From the NCBI RefSeq assembly GCF_009728995.1, contig NZ_VTZW01000022.1:25642-89641 (forward strand): DNA of 64,000 bases, in the 5' to 3' direction. Below are positions 33,966 through 41,860 of the stretch, piece by piece. The notes below the pieces were generated by a model. It saw only the letters and a program-made list of their open reading frames with translations. It made no database searches and had not been told where the DNA came from. This stretch comes from Streptomonospora sp. PA3 (GTDB taxonomy: Bacteria > Actinomycetota > Actinomycetes > Streptosporangiales > Streptosporangiaceae). Each line of letters opens with the position of its first letter. The first letter of the stretch is position 1. A program made the position numbers and the translations under genes.

Positions 33966-34318
33966 GGGCAGGAAGTCTAGAGGGAAGGACCCGCTTCGTG
34001 CCCTTTCGCGGCCTGATGAGGACAGATTCTCGGGTGTCGGGAACCGCAGAGGGGGAACGGGCCGTCGTTGCGCGGCCTCGGTGAAAGCGTTCGACCGGCC
34101 GTAAGAGAACTGAAAGCGCGGTGCAAGACGCTCGGCCTAGGCTGAAACCACGTTCAGTCGGACCGGCACCCGCAGGAGGACGGCCTGCGGGCGCCGGCCG
34201 GGTTCGTTCCGGAGCCGGTGGGCGCGGCCGGCCGACGGGCGGCGGGGGCGGCCGCCGCAGCGGCACCGCGCCCGGGCCGGCCCTCCTCCGCGACCGCTCA
34301 CGTGACCGAAGGAGTGCC
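33966..34318. other. Divergent promoter region with structured leader
   Basis: About 350 bases between the minus-strand operon and the small-peptide genes. It holds the TAGACT box for the minus operon (33974-33979), a possible TAGGCT -10 for the plus strand (34138-34143), and the hairpin 34163-34197. No gene is visible. Confidence 0.5.
34163..34197 (+). promoter_or_regulatory. Hairpin in the leader of the small-peptide genes
   Basis: Arms CCGGCACCCGCAGG and CCTGCGGGCGCCGG (14 bp, one mismatch) with a 7-base loop. No T-run follows, so it could be an attenuator or mRNA-stabilising structure instead of a terminator. Confidence 0.45.
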
Positions 34319-34504
34319 ATGACCCCTACGCTTCTCGCGGACGTTCACGGCGTCGAGGCGGAGTTCGCGGTTATCGCGGCCCGGATCGGCCCGGCGGTGA
34401 CGGCCAGGATCGACCCGTTCTCCGAGCCGGACTACGAGCGGTTCGAGGACGAGGACGAGGACGGGGCCGTCGACGAGGACGACCCGGCGATCGACTGGCC
34501 GTGA
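34319..34504 (+). CDS. Small acidic peptide, paralogue 1
   Basis: Peptide of 61 residues, unknown function. The first half contains VEAEFAVIAARIG and ARIDPFSEPDYE; the second half is strongly acidic (EDEDEDGAVDEDD). It has no signal peptide, membrane helix or cysteines. A clear ribosome site (AAGGAG) lies six bases before the ATG. The core is repeated in the next gene, 58 bases downstream, at both protein and DNA level, which is strong evidence that both are real and came from a duplication. Confidence 0.72.
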   Translation: MTPTLLADVHGVEAEFAVIAARIGPAVTARIDPFSEPDYERFEDEDEDGAVDEDDPAIDWP

Positions 34505-34562
34505 TGCGGCCGCGAGCGCTCCGCTGACACTCCAATCCCCTGCAGGAATCGAGGACTGCCCC

Positions 34563-34769
34563 ATGAACCACGCAACGGTCGAGCACCCGGCCTTCGTCGA
34601 GGCGGAGTTCGCGGCCATCACCGCACGGTTGGGCCTGGAGCCCGCCGCCAGGCTGGAGCCGTTCTCCGAGCCCGACCCGGAGCAGGAGGCCGAGCCGGGT
34701 TCCGAGAACGCACCCGCCGAAAAGGAGGCGGAGTCTCCGGAGAAGGAGACCGACAAGGAGCGGCGCTGA
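34563..34769 (+). CDS. Small acidic peptide, paralogue 2
   Basis: Peptide of 68 residues, unknown function. It shares VEAEFAAITARLG and ARLEPFSEPDPE with the preceding gene (about 18 of 28 core residues identical). The C-terminal half is rich in Glu, Pro and Lys and predicted disordered. It is followed by a strong terminator and then the SARP regulator gene. The pair may be a substrate, ligand or small partner of a nearby protein, but nothing in the sequence proves this. Confidence 0.7.
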   Translation: MNHATVEHPAFVEAEFAAITARLGLEPAARLEPFSEPDPEQEAEPGSENAPAEKEAESPEKETDKERR

Positions 34770-34807
34770 GCCGCTCCGGCCGCTGAGGGCGGTTTCTCGC
34801 GCCGCCC

Positions 34808-34846
34808 GTGGGCACCGTGCTGCGGAGAGGGGAGCACGGTGCCCAC
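34808..34846 (+). terminator. Terminator between the small peptides and the SARP gene
   Basis: Perfect 14-bp stem (GTGGGCACCGTGCT and its complement) with an 11-base loop. It separates the peptide transcript from the regulator's own promoter. Confidence 0.75.
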
Positions 34847-34883
34847 CGCCCTCGCTTCCCCTCTGCAGCGCGAACGGCCTTGC

Positions 34884-34889
34884 TAGAGT
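34884..34889 (+). promoter_or_regulatory. -10 box TAGAGT of the SARP gene
   Basis: TAGAGT ends seven bases before the GTG at 34897; no ribosome site. This decides the start. Confidence 0.55.
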
Positions 34890-34896
34890 GCTGTTC

Positions 34897-37800
34897 GTGA
34901 ATTTCGGCGTGCTCGGCCCCATATCGGCGTGGTCGAACGACGGGGAACCGGTCTCCGTCGGTGGTCCGCGGCAGCGATGTGTACTGGGCACCCTCCTTGT
35001 CGAACTCGGCAAGGAAGTCACGGTCGACCGGCTGATCGAATACCTGTGGGACGACGATCCGCCGCGCACCGCGCGCTCGGTGATCCAGGTGCAGATCTCG
35101 CACCTGCGCCGGTCCTTTCCCGACGTCATCAAGACGACCGCCGGCGGCTATCTGGCCGCGATCGAGGCGGACAAGGTCGACCTGCACCGCTTCCGCGGCC
35201 TCGTCGCCCGGGCCAAGACCGCCGAGGACCCCGCCGAGGAGGCCGTCCTCTGGGACGAGGCGCTGGCCTGCTGGCGGGGGCAGCCCTTCTCCGGAACCGG
35301 CTCCGAGCACCTGGGCAACGCCGTCGTGCGCCCGCTGCTGGAAGAGCGGTGGAACGCCTGGACCTCGTGGGTGCAGTGCGCGTTCGCGCTGCACCGCTAC
35401 ACCGAGATCATCACCCGCGTCACCCCTCTGGTGCGCGAGGACCCGCTGCGCGAGCGGCTCCAGTACTTCCTGATCGCGGCGCTGTACCGCAGCGGGCAGC
35501 GGGCCTCCGCGCTGGCCGCGTTCCAGGAGTGCCGCGAGTACCTGGCCGAGGAGCTCGGCGTCGATCCCAGCCCCGAGGTCATGGAGCTGCACGGGCAGAT
35601 CCTCCGCGACACCGAGTCCAACGCCGGGCGGATCATCGGCGCCGCCGGCTCCGCGGCCGCCGAGGAGTCCGCGGCGGCCGCGCCGGGGATCCAGGACCAG
35701 CGGCCGCGCGACTTCATCGCCCGCAACGACCTCCCGCGCGACATCCCCGACTTCACCGGCCGCGAGAAGGACCTGGAGCGCCTGCTCGCGCTGGGCACGC
35801 GCGACGAGGGGCGGGCCGAGATCGCCGTCATCACCGGTCTGGGCGGGGCGGGCAAGACCACGCTGGCCGTCCACGGCGCGCACCGGCTGGCCGACCGGTT
35901 CCCCGACGGGCTGCTGTTCATCGACCTCTACGGCTACACGGTCGAGCAGGAGCCGGTCACTCCCGCTTCGGCGCTGGGCAGCCTGCTGCGCGCGATCGGC
36001 GTCCAGCCCGATGCGGTTCCCGACTCCGTCGAGGAGCGGGCGGCCCTGTGGCGCGCGAGCCTGGCGGGCCGGCGCGTGCTGATCGTGCTCGACAACGTGG
36101 CCAACTTCGCGCAGATCAGCCCCCTGCTGGCGGCCGCGCCGGGATCGTTCACCCTGGTCACCTCCCGCCAGGACCTGCCGGGCCTGAGCGGGGCGCATTA
36201 CATCTCACTGGGCAAGCTCAGCGAGGACTCGGCGCTGCGCCTGTTCGCCACCGTCCTGGGCCCAGACCGCGTCGAGCAGGAGCCCGCGACGGCGCGCGAG
36301 GTGGTCCGGCTGTGCGGAGGGCTTCCGCTGGCGCTGCGCATCGTCGCGGGCCGCATGCTCAGCCGGCCGCGCTGGACCTTCGAGCACGTCAAGCAGCGCC
36401 TCAGCGAACACCACCGGATGTTCCGCGAACTGCGGATCGAGGGGCACAGCGTCGAGGCCGTCTTCGAGCTGTCCTACCAGAGCCTGAACGAGGAGCAGCG
36501 CCGGGCCTTCCTGATCCTCGGCGTCATGATCGGCGGCACGGTCGACCTGCACGGCGCGGCCGCCCTGCTCGACTGCGATCCGCCCGAGGCCGACGACCTG
36601 CTCCAGGAGCTGGTCAGTGTGTGCCTGTTCGAAGAACCCAGCGTCGATTTGTACCGGTTCCACGACCTGCTCGGCTCCTACGCGCGGGAGAAGGCCGGTA
36701 CGGACCTCGCCGCGGGCGAGGCCGAGGCGGCGCGGCGGCGGCTCGCCGACCACTACCTGGACATGGCCAACCGCGCGGCCGACATGATGGGACCGCGCGG
36801 CCACCACTACGAGATCGACCGGCGCAGCTCCTCCCGCTACGAGACCACGCTCGCCGACCACGCGCAGGCCACCGCGTGGTTCGAGCGGCACCAGGACAAC
36901 CTCGCCTCGGCCGTGGACTTCTACGCCGGCGTGGGCCTGGACGAGCAGGCATGGCAGCTTGCCGACTCGTTATGGCGGCACTACGCCAACCACGGCCAGA
37001 CCGAGCTGATGATGTCGACCCAGGAGAAGGCCCTGGCGGCGAGCAGGGCCAACGGCAACGTGCGCGGCAGCGCGGCCACCCTCATCGGCCTGGGGATCGC
37101 GCACTGCCTGGCCGGCCGCTTCGCGCACTCGCTGGAGTTGCTGAACGAGGCGCGCGACCTGCTTGAGACGATCGACGACGAGCGCGGCCAGGCGCGGGTC
37201 TACTCCAGCCTGAGCATGGTCTACGACCGGACCGGCCGCTACCACGACGCGCTCTCCTGCGCGTGGAAGGTCTTCGAGTACGCGGTGGCGTCGGGGGACC
37301 GGTCGCTGGAGGGAGTGCAGCGGGCCAACCTGGGGGCGATGTACCAGGTCCTCGGCGACTACGAGAAGGCCCTGGAGTTCTGTGAGTCGGCCCTGAAGAT
37401 CAAGAGCGAGGACGGTCAGTACGAGACCTCGGCCCAGGTGCTGCGCGTGCTGGGCGAGGTCAACGCCCAGCAGGGCAACGCCGACCAGGCCTCCTTCTAC
37501 CTGTCCGAGGCGCTGAAGCTCGCCCAGCTCATCGGGTCGCAGCGCGACGAGATCTACATCCGCAACAGCATGGCGGTGGCCCTGCGCCGCAGCGGCGATC
37601 TGGAAGCGGCGATCGAGTCCCACAAGGCCGCCCTGCAACTGGGCGAGGACGTGGGACAGCACAGCGCCGACGCCGAGATCCTCTCCGACCTCGGAGTCGC
37701 CTACGCCGAGCACGGTGATTGGCCCCAGGCCCAGCGCATCCAGGAGCAGGCGCTGGAGCTGGCCCGCAGCCGCGACGAGCGCCACACCGAGGGCCGGGCG

Positions 37801-37944
37801 CTGATGCGGCTCGGACTGCTGCCGTGCGAGGCGCTCCCCGACGACCAGCGCGTGACCTACCTGGCGAGCGCAGCCCGGCTCTTCGCCGACCTGGGCGCCC
37901 CCGAAGCCCAGGAAGCGCAGGCGGAGCTGGAGAGGCTCGTCTGA
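34897..37944 (+). CDS. AfsR-like SARP regulator with NB-ARC and TPR domains
   Basis: Large transcription regulator of 1015 residues. Domains: OmpR-type winged helix (1-95: LGPISAWSNDGEPVSVGGPR), bacterial transcriptional activation domain (100-245), NB-ARC STAND ATPase (285-560) with Walker A GLGGAGKTTLAVHGAHR and Walker B RRVLIVLDNVAN, and TPRs from about residue 680 to the end. AfsR-type proteins integrate phosphorylation or ligand signals and activate secondary-metabolism genes. No biosynthetic cluster is adjacent; the only immediate neighbours on this strand are the two small peptides. The GTG start is chosen from the TAGAGT box. Confidence 0.92.
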   Translation: MNFGVLGPISAWSNDGEPVSVGGPRQRCVLGTLLVELGKEVTVDRLIEYLWDDDPPRTARSVIQVQISHLRRSFPDVIKTTAGGYLAAIEADKVDLHRFRGLVARAKTAEDPAEEAVLWDEALACWRGQPFSGTGSEHLGNAVVRPLLEERWNAWTSWVQCAFALHRYTEIITRVTPLVREDPLRERLQYFLIAALYRSGQRASALAAFQECREYLAEELGVDPSPEVMELHGQILRDTESNAGRIIGAAGSAAAEESAAAAPGIQDQRPRDFIARNDLPRDIPDFTGREKDLERLLALGTRDEGRAEIAVITGLGGAGKTTLAVHGAHRLADRFPDGLLFIDLYGYTVEQEPVTPASALGSLLRAIGVQPDAVPDSVEERAALWRASLAGRRVLIVLDNVANFAQISPLLAAAPGSFTLVTSRQDLPGLSGAHYISLGKLSEDSALRLFATVLGPDRVEQEPATAREVVRLCGGLPLALRIVAGRMLSRPRWTFEHVKQRLSEHHRMFRELRIEGHSVEAVFELSYQSLNEEQRRAFLILGVMIGGTVDLHGAAALLDCDPPEADDLLQELVSVCLFEEPSVDLYRFHDLLGSYAREKAGTDLAAGEAEAARRRLADHYLDMANRAADMMGPRGHHYEIDRRSSSRYETTLADHAQATAWFERHQDNLASAVDFYAGVGLDEQAWQLADSLWRHYANHGQTELMMSTQEKALAASRANGNVRGSAATLIGLGIAHCLAGRFAHSLELLNEARDLLETIDDERGQARVYSSLSMVYDRTGRYHDALSCAWKVFEYAVASGDRSLEGVQRANLGAMYQVLGDYEKALEFCESALKIKSEDGQYETSAQVLRVLGEVNAQQGNADQASFYLSEALKLAQLIGSQRDEIYIRNSMAVALRRSGDLEAAIESHKAALQLGEDVGQHSADAEILSDLGVAYAEHGDWPQAQRIQEQALELARSRDERHTEGRALMRLGLLPCEALPDDQRVTYLASAARLFADLGAPEAQEAQAELERLV

Positions 37945-37983
37945 CCCCTGGACGCGGTCCCCACAGGCGGTCCGAGCCCGCCG

Positions 37984-37997
37984 GTTTCACGGGAAAC
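37984..37997. other. parS-like centromere site
   Basis: GTTTCACGGGAAAC matches the actinobacterial parS consensus GTTTCACGTGAAAC at 13 of 14 positions. parS sites bind ParB and cluster near oriC. It is intergenic, just after the SARP stop codon. Confidence 0.6.
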
Positions 37998-38049
37998 AGC
38001 CGGTGAGTCCGGTGGCGAAGGAGCGAAGGCTCGGCACCGAGGGCGCGAA

Positions 38050-38089
38050 GGCCCCGCACCGGCGGGGCCCGTGCCGCCTGAGCGGCACG
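38050..38089 (+). terminator. Tandem hairpins after the SARP gene
   Basis: Two abutting stem-loops: GGCCCCGC/GCGGGGCC (loop ACCG) and CGTGCCGC/GCGGCACG (loop CTGA). They probably end the regulator transcript. Confidence 0.55.
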
Positions 38090-38141
38090 GCGCCCACCAC
38101 CGGCCGGGGCCTTCCCGTCCGTCCGTGGAACGGCCGCCGGT

Positions 38142-38480
38142 CTAGGATCCGCCCGGAGGCGGAGGCGGGCCGGCGGAGTTCCACCGCCCGTCCGCGACGG
38201 CGGCGCCGAGGTCGGGCGGCGCCTCCTCACGGTGCTGCGGGCACAGGTGGCCGCCTGTCACACGCGCCCGCACGCAGCGGGGCGCGGCGCAGCGGTGTTC
38301 TCCCAGTCGTGAGCGGAAGGTGCGGATGTGGGTGGTGCAATGGTGCTCGGCGGGCTCGGTGAGCTCGATGCAGTCGCCCACCGAGCACACCCGGGACCCG
38401 TTGAGCCACCGCGACAGGCGGACCCACCACGGGACGGCGGACAAGGGATCGGGAACGGGGACAGGGCTCTCGGCTCCCAT
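38142..38480 (-). CDS. Small protein with two identical-spacing Cys/His zinc motifs
   Basis: Protein of 112 residues, not recognised as a named family. It contains two tandem modules with the same spacing, C-x4-C-x8-H-x-C-x2-H: first around CSVGDC...HHCTTH, second around CAAPRC...HLCPQH. This is a strong sign of zinc binding. The ends are Pro-rich. It has no membrane helix. There is no clear ribosome site at the ATG (38480), so the start is uncertain. It is convergent with the SARP gene. Confidence 0.65.
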   Translation of the reverse strand: MGAESPVPVPDPLSAVPWWVRLSRWLNGSRVCSVGDCIELTEPAEHHCTTHIRTFRSRLGEHRCAAPRCVRARVTGGHLCPQHREEAPPDLGAAVADGRWNSAGPPPPPGGS

Positions 38481-38651
38481 ACGTCCAACGTGCGCGTCGC
38501 CTCGGCCCCCGGCAACCCCGGCGACCGCTCCCGGCCGTTTTCTCTAGAGAGGTTTGCCCACCCCGATCCCCCGGCACCCCGCCCCACACCCCTCACCCCG
38601 CCACCCCCGCCCCACCCGGCAAAGCGTGTGCGACCACGCCCGCACGTCCGC

Positions 38652-38657
38652 TAGACT
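38652..38657 (+). promoter_or_regulatory. -10 box TAGACT of tRNA-Pro
   Basis: TAGACT lies 15 bases before the first base of the tRNA; a reasonable promoter position. Confidence 0.5.
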
Positions 38658-38672
38658 GTGCAGCGGCGCAAC

Positions 38673-38749
38673 CGGGGTGTAGCGCAGCTTGGCAGCGCGC
38701 TTCGTTCGGGACGAAGAGGTCGTGGGTTCAAATCCCGCCACCCCGACCA
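38673..38749 (+). tRNA. tRNA-Pro (anticodon CGG)
   Basis: 77 bases including an encoded CCA. Acceptor CGGGGTG pairs with CACCCCG, A is the discriminator, and the anticodon loop TTCGGGA gives CGG. The T arm is GTGGGTTCAAATCCCGC (one mismatch at the stem end). Confidence 0.95.
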
Positions 38750-38763
38750 CATAGTTACAGGTC

Positions 38764-38799
38764 AAGGGCCTGATCACGAAGACTCGTGATCAGGCCCTT
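38764..38799 (+). terminator. Terminator after tRNA-Pro
   Basis: Perfect 16-bp stem (AAGGGCCTGATCACGA and its complement) with an AGAC loop, followed by GGTCGTTT. Confidence 0.8.
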
Positions 38800-38879
38800 G
38801 GTCGTTTGACCGTGATCTGACCGTGGAACTGGGCACGATCAGGCGGCCGTGACCGTTCAGATCCGGCCCTTGGCGGCCG

Positions 38880-39059
38880 TCACCGGTCATCGCCGGTAGC
38901 CCGCAACCGTCGCAGCAGGTCTGCCGTCGAGACGCGGTACTGCTCTCCGATGCGGATGACGTGGCACGGGAACTCGCCTTGACGGGCGAGTTCGTACGCC
39001 TTGGTGCGCCCGATGCCGAGCATCCGGGCGGCCGTCATCAGTTCGTGAGCGCCGGCCAT
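38880..39059 (-). CDS. Excisionase-like helix-turn-helix protein (element remnant)
   Basis: Protein of 59 residues with a MerR/Xis-type winged helix: MTAARMLGIGRTKAYELARQ is the recognition region, then RIGEQYRVSTADLLRRL. Excisionases of this type accompany tyrosine integrases in actinomycete integrative elements, which insert at tRNA 3' ends. Here the gene is 130 bases from tRNA-Pro, but no integrase is present and the region between is too short for one. It is probably a leftover of an excised or decayed element; a stand-alone DNA-binding role is possible. Confidence 0.7.
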   Translation of the reverse strand: MAGAHELMTAARMLGIGRTKAYELARQGEFPCHVIRIGEQYRVSTADLLRRLRATGDDR

Positions 39060-39173
39060 GGCAGGGATGTCCTCCTCCGCGACGCGGGCGGCCTGAAGCC
39101 GCATCGGAGCCCGCGAGCCCCAACACGGACACGGCCCACCCCGCGCAAGGCCGGATTCGCGTGGGCGGCGGGC

Positions 39174-40949
39174 TCAGGTGACGGTGGCGGCGATGGGGTC
39201 TTCGGCGGTGACGTGGACGGCGGCCGCCCCTTGCGTCGGCAGCAGGTTCACCGAGGCCCCGGCGGGTACGCCGCGGCCGGCAAGGACGTCGTCGACGGTG
39301 CTCGGGGCCGAGCCGTCCCAGGGGTAGCTGGTCAGCGCCACCGGTGCGGAAGGGTCCGCGGTCCAGTCGAGGACCAGCAACGCGGAGGCGGTGGCCGCGG
39401 CTTGGCGGTGCGCGCCCTCGTCCGGACGGGGGAGCTCGACGGTGCGGACCGGTTCCCCGTCGGGACGAGTCAGCGTGAAGCCGGTTTCCCGGCCGAGGAG
39501 CAGGCCCCCTCCGGGGACGGCCGTCCACGCGGCGCGGCTGTAGGCCCCGGAGGTCAGGGTTGCCCACGCAGCCGGATCCTGCACGGTGACGCGGTCGGAG
39601 TTCCACTCCGGCGCCTCTTTGCTCCAGCTCCCCTTGTGCAGCTCCTCGCCGGTGGCCGCGTCGAGGACGAAGAAGCGGCCGGACTCGGGTTCGTAGCGGT
39701 AGAGCCGAGAGCCGTCGGTGGAGCCCGAGAGGAGTCCGGCCTGGTCGTAGCCGCCTTCCGCCGCGTGGGTCCACAGTAGCTCTCCGGTGGCGGCGGCGAA
39801 GGCGTGCACGATCACCGTGTCCGCCTCCCGCGCGCGCTCCCCTCCGCCGACGCAGTCCGTCGCGGCATAGACGCGACGGTCCGTGACGACGAGATCGGAC
39901 ACCGCGTCCATGTTGAGCGAGGTGTCGAGGACGCAGTCCGCTGACCCGTCGAACTCCCACAGGGGCGCTCCCGACGAGGTGCCGCGTACCAGGAACCCGC
40001 CTCGCTCATCGTCGGTCTCGACCGTCACGTCCTCCCCCGCGACGGGGCGATCCGCTCCGGCGGCGGCCAGCCCGTGGCCGTACAGGTGCCCGTGGCCGGC
40101 CGAGGCGTGCAGTAGCTCGCCGGTGGCGGCGTCGAGGGTGGCCCGCGTGGTGCGCGGAGAGGGGCCCACCTGGGGCGATCGGAAGAAGAGGACCACGACC
40201 TTCCCGAAGTCCGGTGAAACGCGGGCCGACGCGAACGAGCCGAGCAGGCGGTAGCGCCACCGCTCCTCTCCACTACGGGGGTCGACCGCCACGACCCCGT
40301 CCGGCAGCAGGACGAGGAACCCGGCGGCGATCGGCTGCACGCTGTCCGCTTCGGCGGGCAGGTCCAGCTGGCGAAGGTGCGGCCCGAAACCCCCGGGCGA
40401 ACCCGCGGCGGCCGGATCTCCGCCGGCGGTGGTGTGCTGGAGCGCGGGAAGGAGCCGGTGCGCGGCTTCTTCGGTCCGAGCGCCGATCACGGTGAACAGC
40501 AGAACGACAACGGCGAGCCCGGCGGCCCGCGCGGGCGGGCCCGGCGTGTCGAAGCCGTAGAGCCGCGGCATCGCGGCCACCGCCGCCGCGAACTGGACCG
40601 CGGCCGCCGCGACGGCGGCGAGCGTGCCCGCCAGCAGGAGGTAGCGGTCCCCGGCGGCGAACTCCGTGTAGCCGTACGAGTGGGCGGCCGCCAGCGCCGC
40701 GGTGAGGGCGGCGGCAGCGGCCGCGGCCCACGCGAGGAACGTCCAGGTGCCGCCGTCGGGGTCGGGCGCGCGGCGCGCGAGGTGGCCGTGGGCGGCCAGC
40801 AGCGCCGAGGCGGTGAGCGCACCGCACGCCACGTAGACGGGGACGCGCGTACCCGGGACGGCGCCCGCGGCGAACACGAGGTCGACCGCCACGAGGACCG
40901 GGCCCGCGAGGCATCCGGCCAGGACGAACCGCCTCCGGATTCCACCCAT
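39174..40949 (-). CDS. Membrane-anchored PQQ-like beta-propeller protein
   Basis: Protein of 591 residues. The first ~175 residues hold five to six membrane helices. Residues ~220-590 form a predicted beta-propeller with PQQ/WD-like blades: DGVVAVDPRSGEERWRY, ATLDAATGELLHASAG, FAAATGELLWTHAAEG, FVLDAATGEELHKGSW. Such propellers often act in protein assembly or as sensors; it is not shown to bind PQQ. The ATG at 40949 has a strong ribosome site (GGAGGGG) and is favoured over the upstream start. The gene is in the accessory stretch next to tRNA-Pro. Confidence 0.78.
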   Translation of the reverse strand: MGGIRRRFVLAGCLAGPVLVAVDLVFAAGAVPGTRVPVYVACGALTASALLAAHGHLARRAPDPDGGTWTFLAWAAAAAAALTAALAAAHSYGYTEFAAGDRYLLLAGTLAAVAAAAVQFAAAVAAMPRLYGFDTPGPPARAAGLAVVVLLFTVIGARTEEAAHRLLPALQHTTAGGDPAAAGSPGGFGPHLRQLDLPAEADSVQPIAAGFLVLLPDGVVAVDPRSGEERWRYRLLGSFASARVSPDFGKVVVLFFRSPQVGPSPRTTRATLDAATGELLHASAGHGHLYGHGLAAAGADRPVAGEDVTVETDDERGGFLVRGTSSGAPLWEFDGSADCVLDTSLNMDAVSDLVVTDRRVYAATDCVGGGERAREADTVIVHAFAAATGELLWTHAAEGGYDQAGLLSGSTDGSRLYRYEPESGRFFVLDAATGEELHKGSWSKEAPEWNSDRVTVQDPAAWATLTSGAYSRAAWTAVPGGGLLLGRETGFTLTRPDGEPVRTVELPRPDEGAHRQAAATASALLVLDWTADPSAPVALTSYPWDGSAPSTVDDVLAGRGVPAGASVNLLPTQGAAAVHVTAEDPIAATVT

Positions 40950-41060
40950 GGTGCACCCCTCCGCCCCGCCGAGCAGGGGGAGCGGGGCGCTCACATCCTA
41001 TGGGCGCACGAGCCTCCGGCGGCCGGGAGACGAGGACGCGGATCGCACTGCGGCGGCCCG

Positions 41061-41657
41061 CTAGACGACCGCGTGGCCGTGGGCCTCGTGGAACGGGTGC
41101 AGGTCGGGTTCGCCGTACTTGGCCAGGAGGGCTTTGAACCGGAGCTCCTTGTCGGCACCGAAGCGGCGCAGGCGGGTGGCGATCGTGTCGGGCGAGACGA
41201 GGACCGGCGGGCCGGCCTTGGAGTGGAACTTGTCGGCGAACATGACGAGTTCCTCCTCGGGGGATTCCGCGACGTAGTCGCCCGGCGGGATGGGCAGGGC
41301 CTGCTCTCGTATGTCCTGGCGGGTGATGCCCATGCCCGTGTGGCAGGAGCAGAAGCGGCCCAGTACGTCCGGGTAGCCCTGCTCGGCGAGGAGGTCGCGG
41401 CCGAGGACGCCGTGGCGCACATAGCGCTCGTGGTCCAGGCGGCCGGAGCGGTCGTAGAGGCGGTAGACGCCGATGTCGTGCAGCAGGCTGCCGGCGCGTA
41501 CGAGATCCGGGTCGGCCGCCGCCGGACGGCGCTCCAGCAGTTGGGCGGCGATCCCCGCGACGATGGTGCAGTGGGTGTGCACGAGGTCGAAGGCCTCGCG
41601 CGTCGGTGCGTGCTCCGCGTGCAGATCGCGGATCTCGGTGTCGCTGGGTACCCGCAT
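41061..41657 (-). CDS. HD-domain metal-dependent phosphohydrolase
   Basis: Protein of 198 residues. HD motif residues: HTHCTIVAGIAAQLL, LLHDIGVYRL, ERYVRHGVLGRDLL and CSCHTGMGIT. The domain resembles small HD hydrolases that act on nucleotides; the substrate is unknown. The ATG at 41657 lies seven bases after TAAGGT on the minus strand, so it appears leaderless; the frame continues upstream only as an artefact. The 200 bases between it and the SDR gene hold repeated GC palindromes (CCCGCGGG) that may terminate the SDR transcript. Confidence 0.85.
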   Translation of the reverse strand: MRVPSDTEIRDLHAEHAPTREAFDLVHTHCTIVAGIAAQLLERRPAAADPDLVRAGSLLHDIGVYRLYDRSGRLDHERYVRHGVLGRDLLAEQGYPDVLGRFCSCHTGMGITRQDIREQALPIPPGDYVAESPEEELVMFADKFHSKAGPPVLVSPDTIATRLRRFGADKELRFKALLAKYGEPDLHPFHEAHGHAVV

Positions 41658-41860
41658 GCCCTCGACCTTAGCGACCAGGCGAGACCGGCCCGACCGCGCG
41701 CCGGCCTGTGCGCATGGCACCGGATGTGGATGTGTACCGTTCGCGTTCCGCACGCGGAGCGGTCGGTTCGAGGGCTGTCGGCACGGGCGGGCGGCCCCTC
41801 CTGGACCCGCGGGCCCGCGGGCCCACGGTCCCGCGGGCCCGACCGCCGGGGGCCGCGGGA

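Noticed and set aside
34897..37944. A secondary-metabolite cluster around the SARP regulator
   Set aside because: No synthase, synthetase, tailoring or transport genes lie nearby.
41790..41860. Repeated CCCGCGGG units as a possible regulatory repeat
   Set aside because: Simple overlapping GC palindromes at a gene end; best explained as a terminator for the SDR gene.
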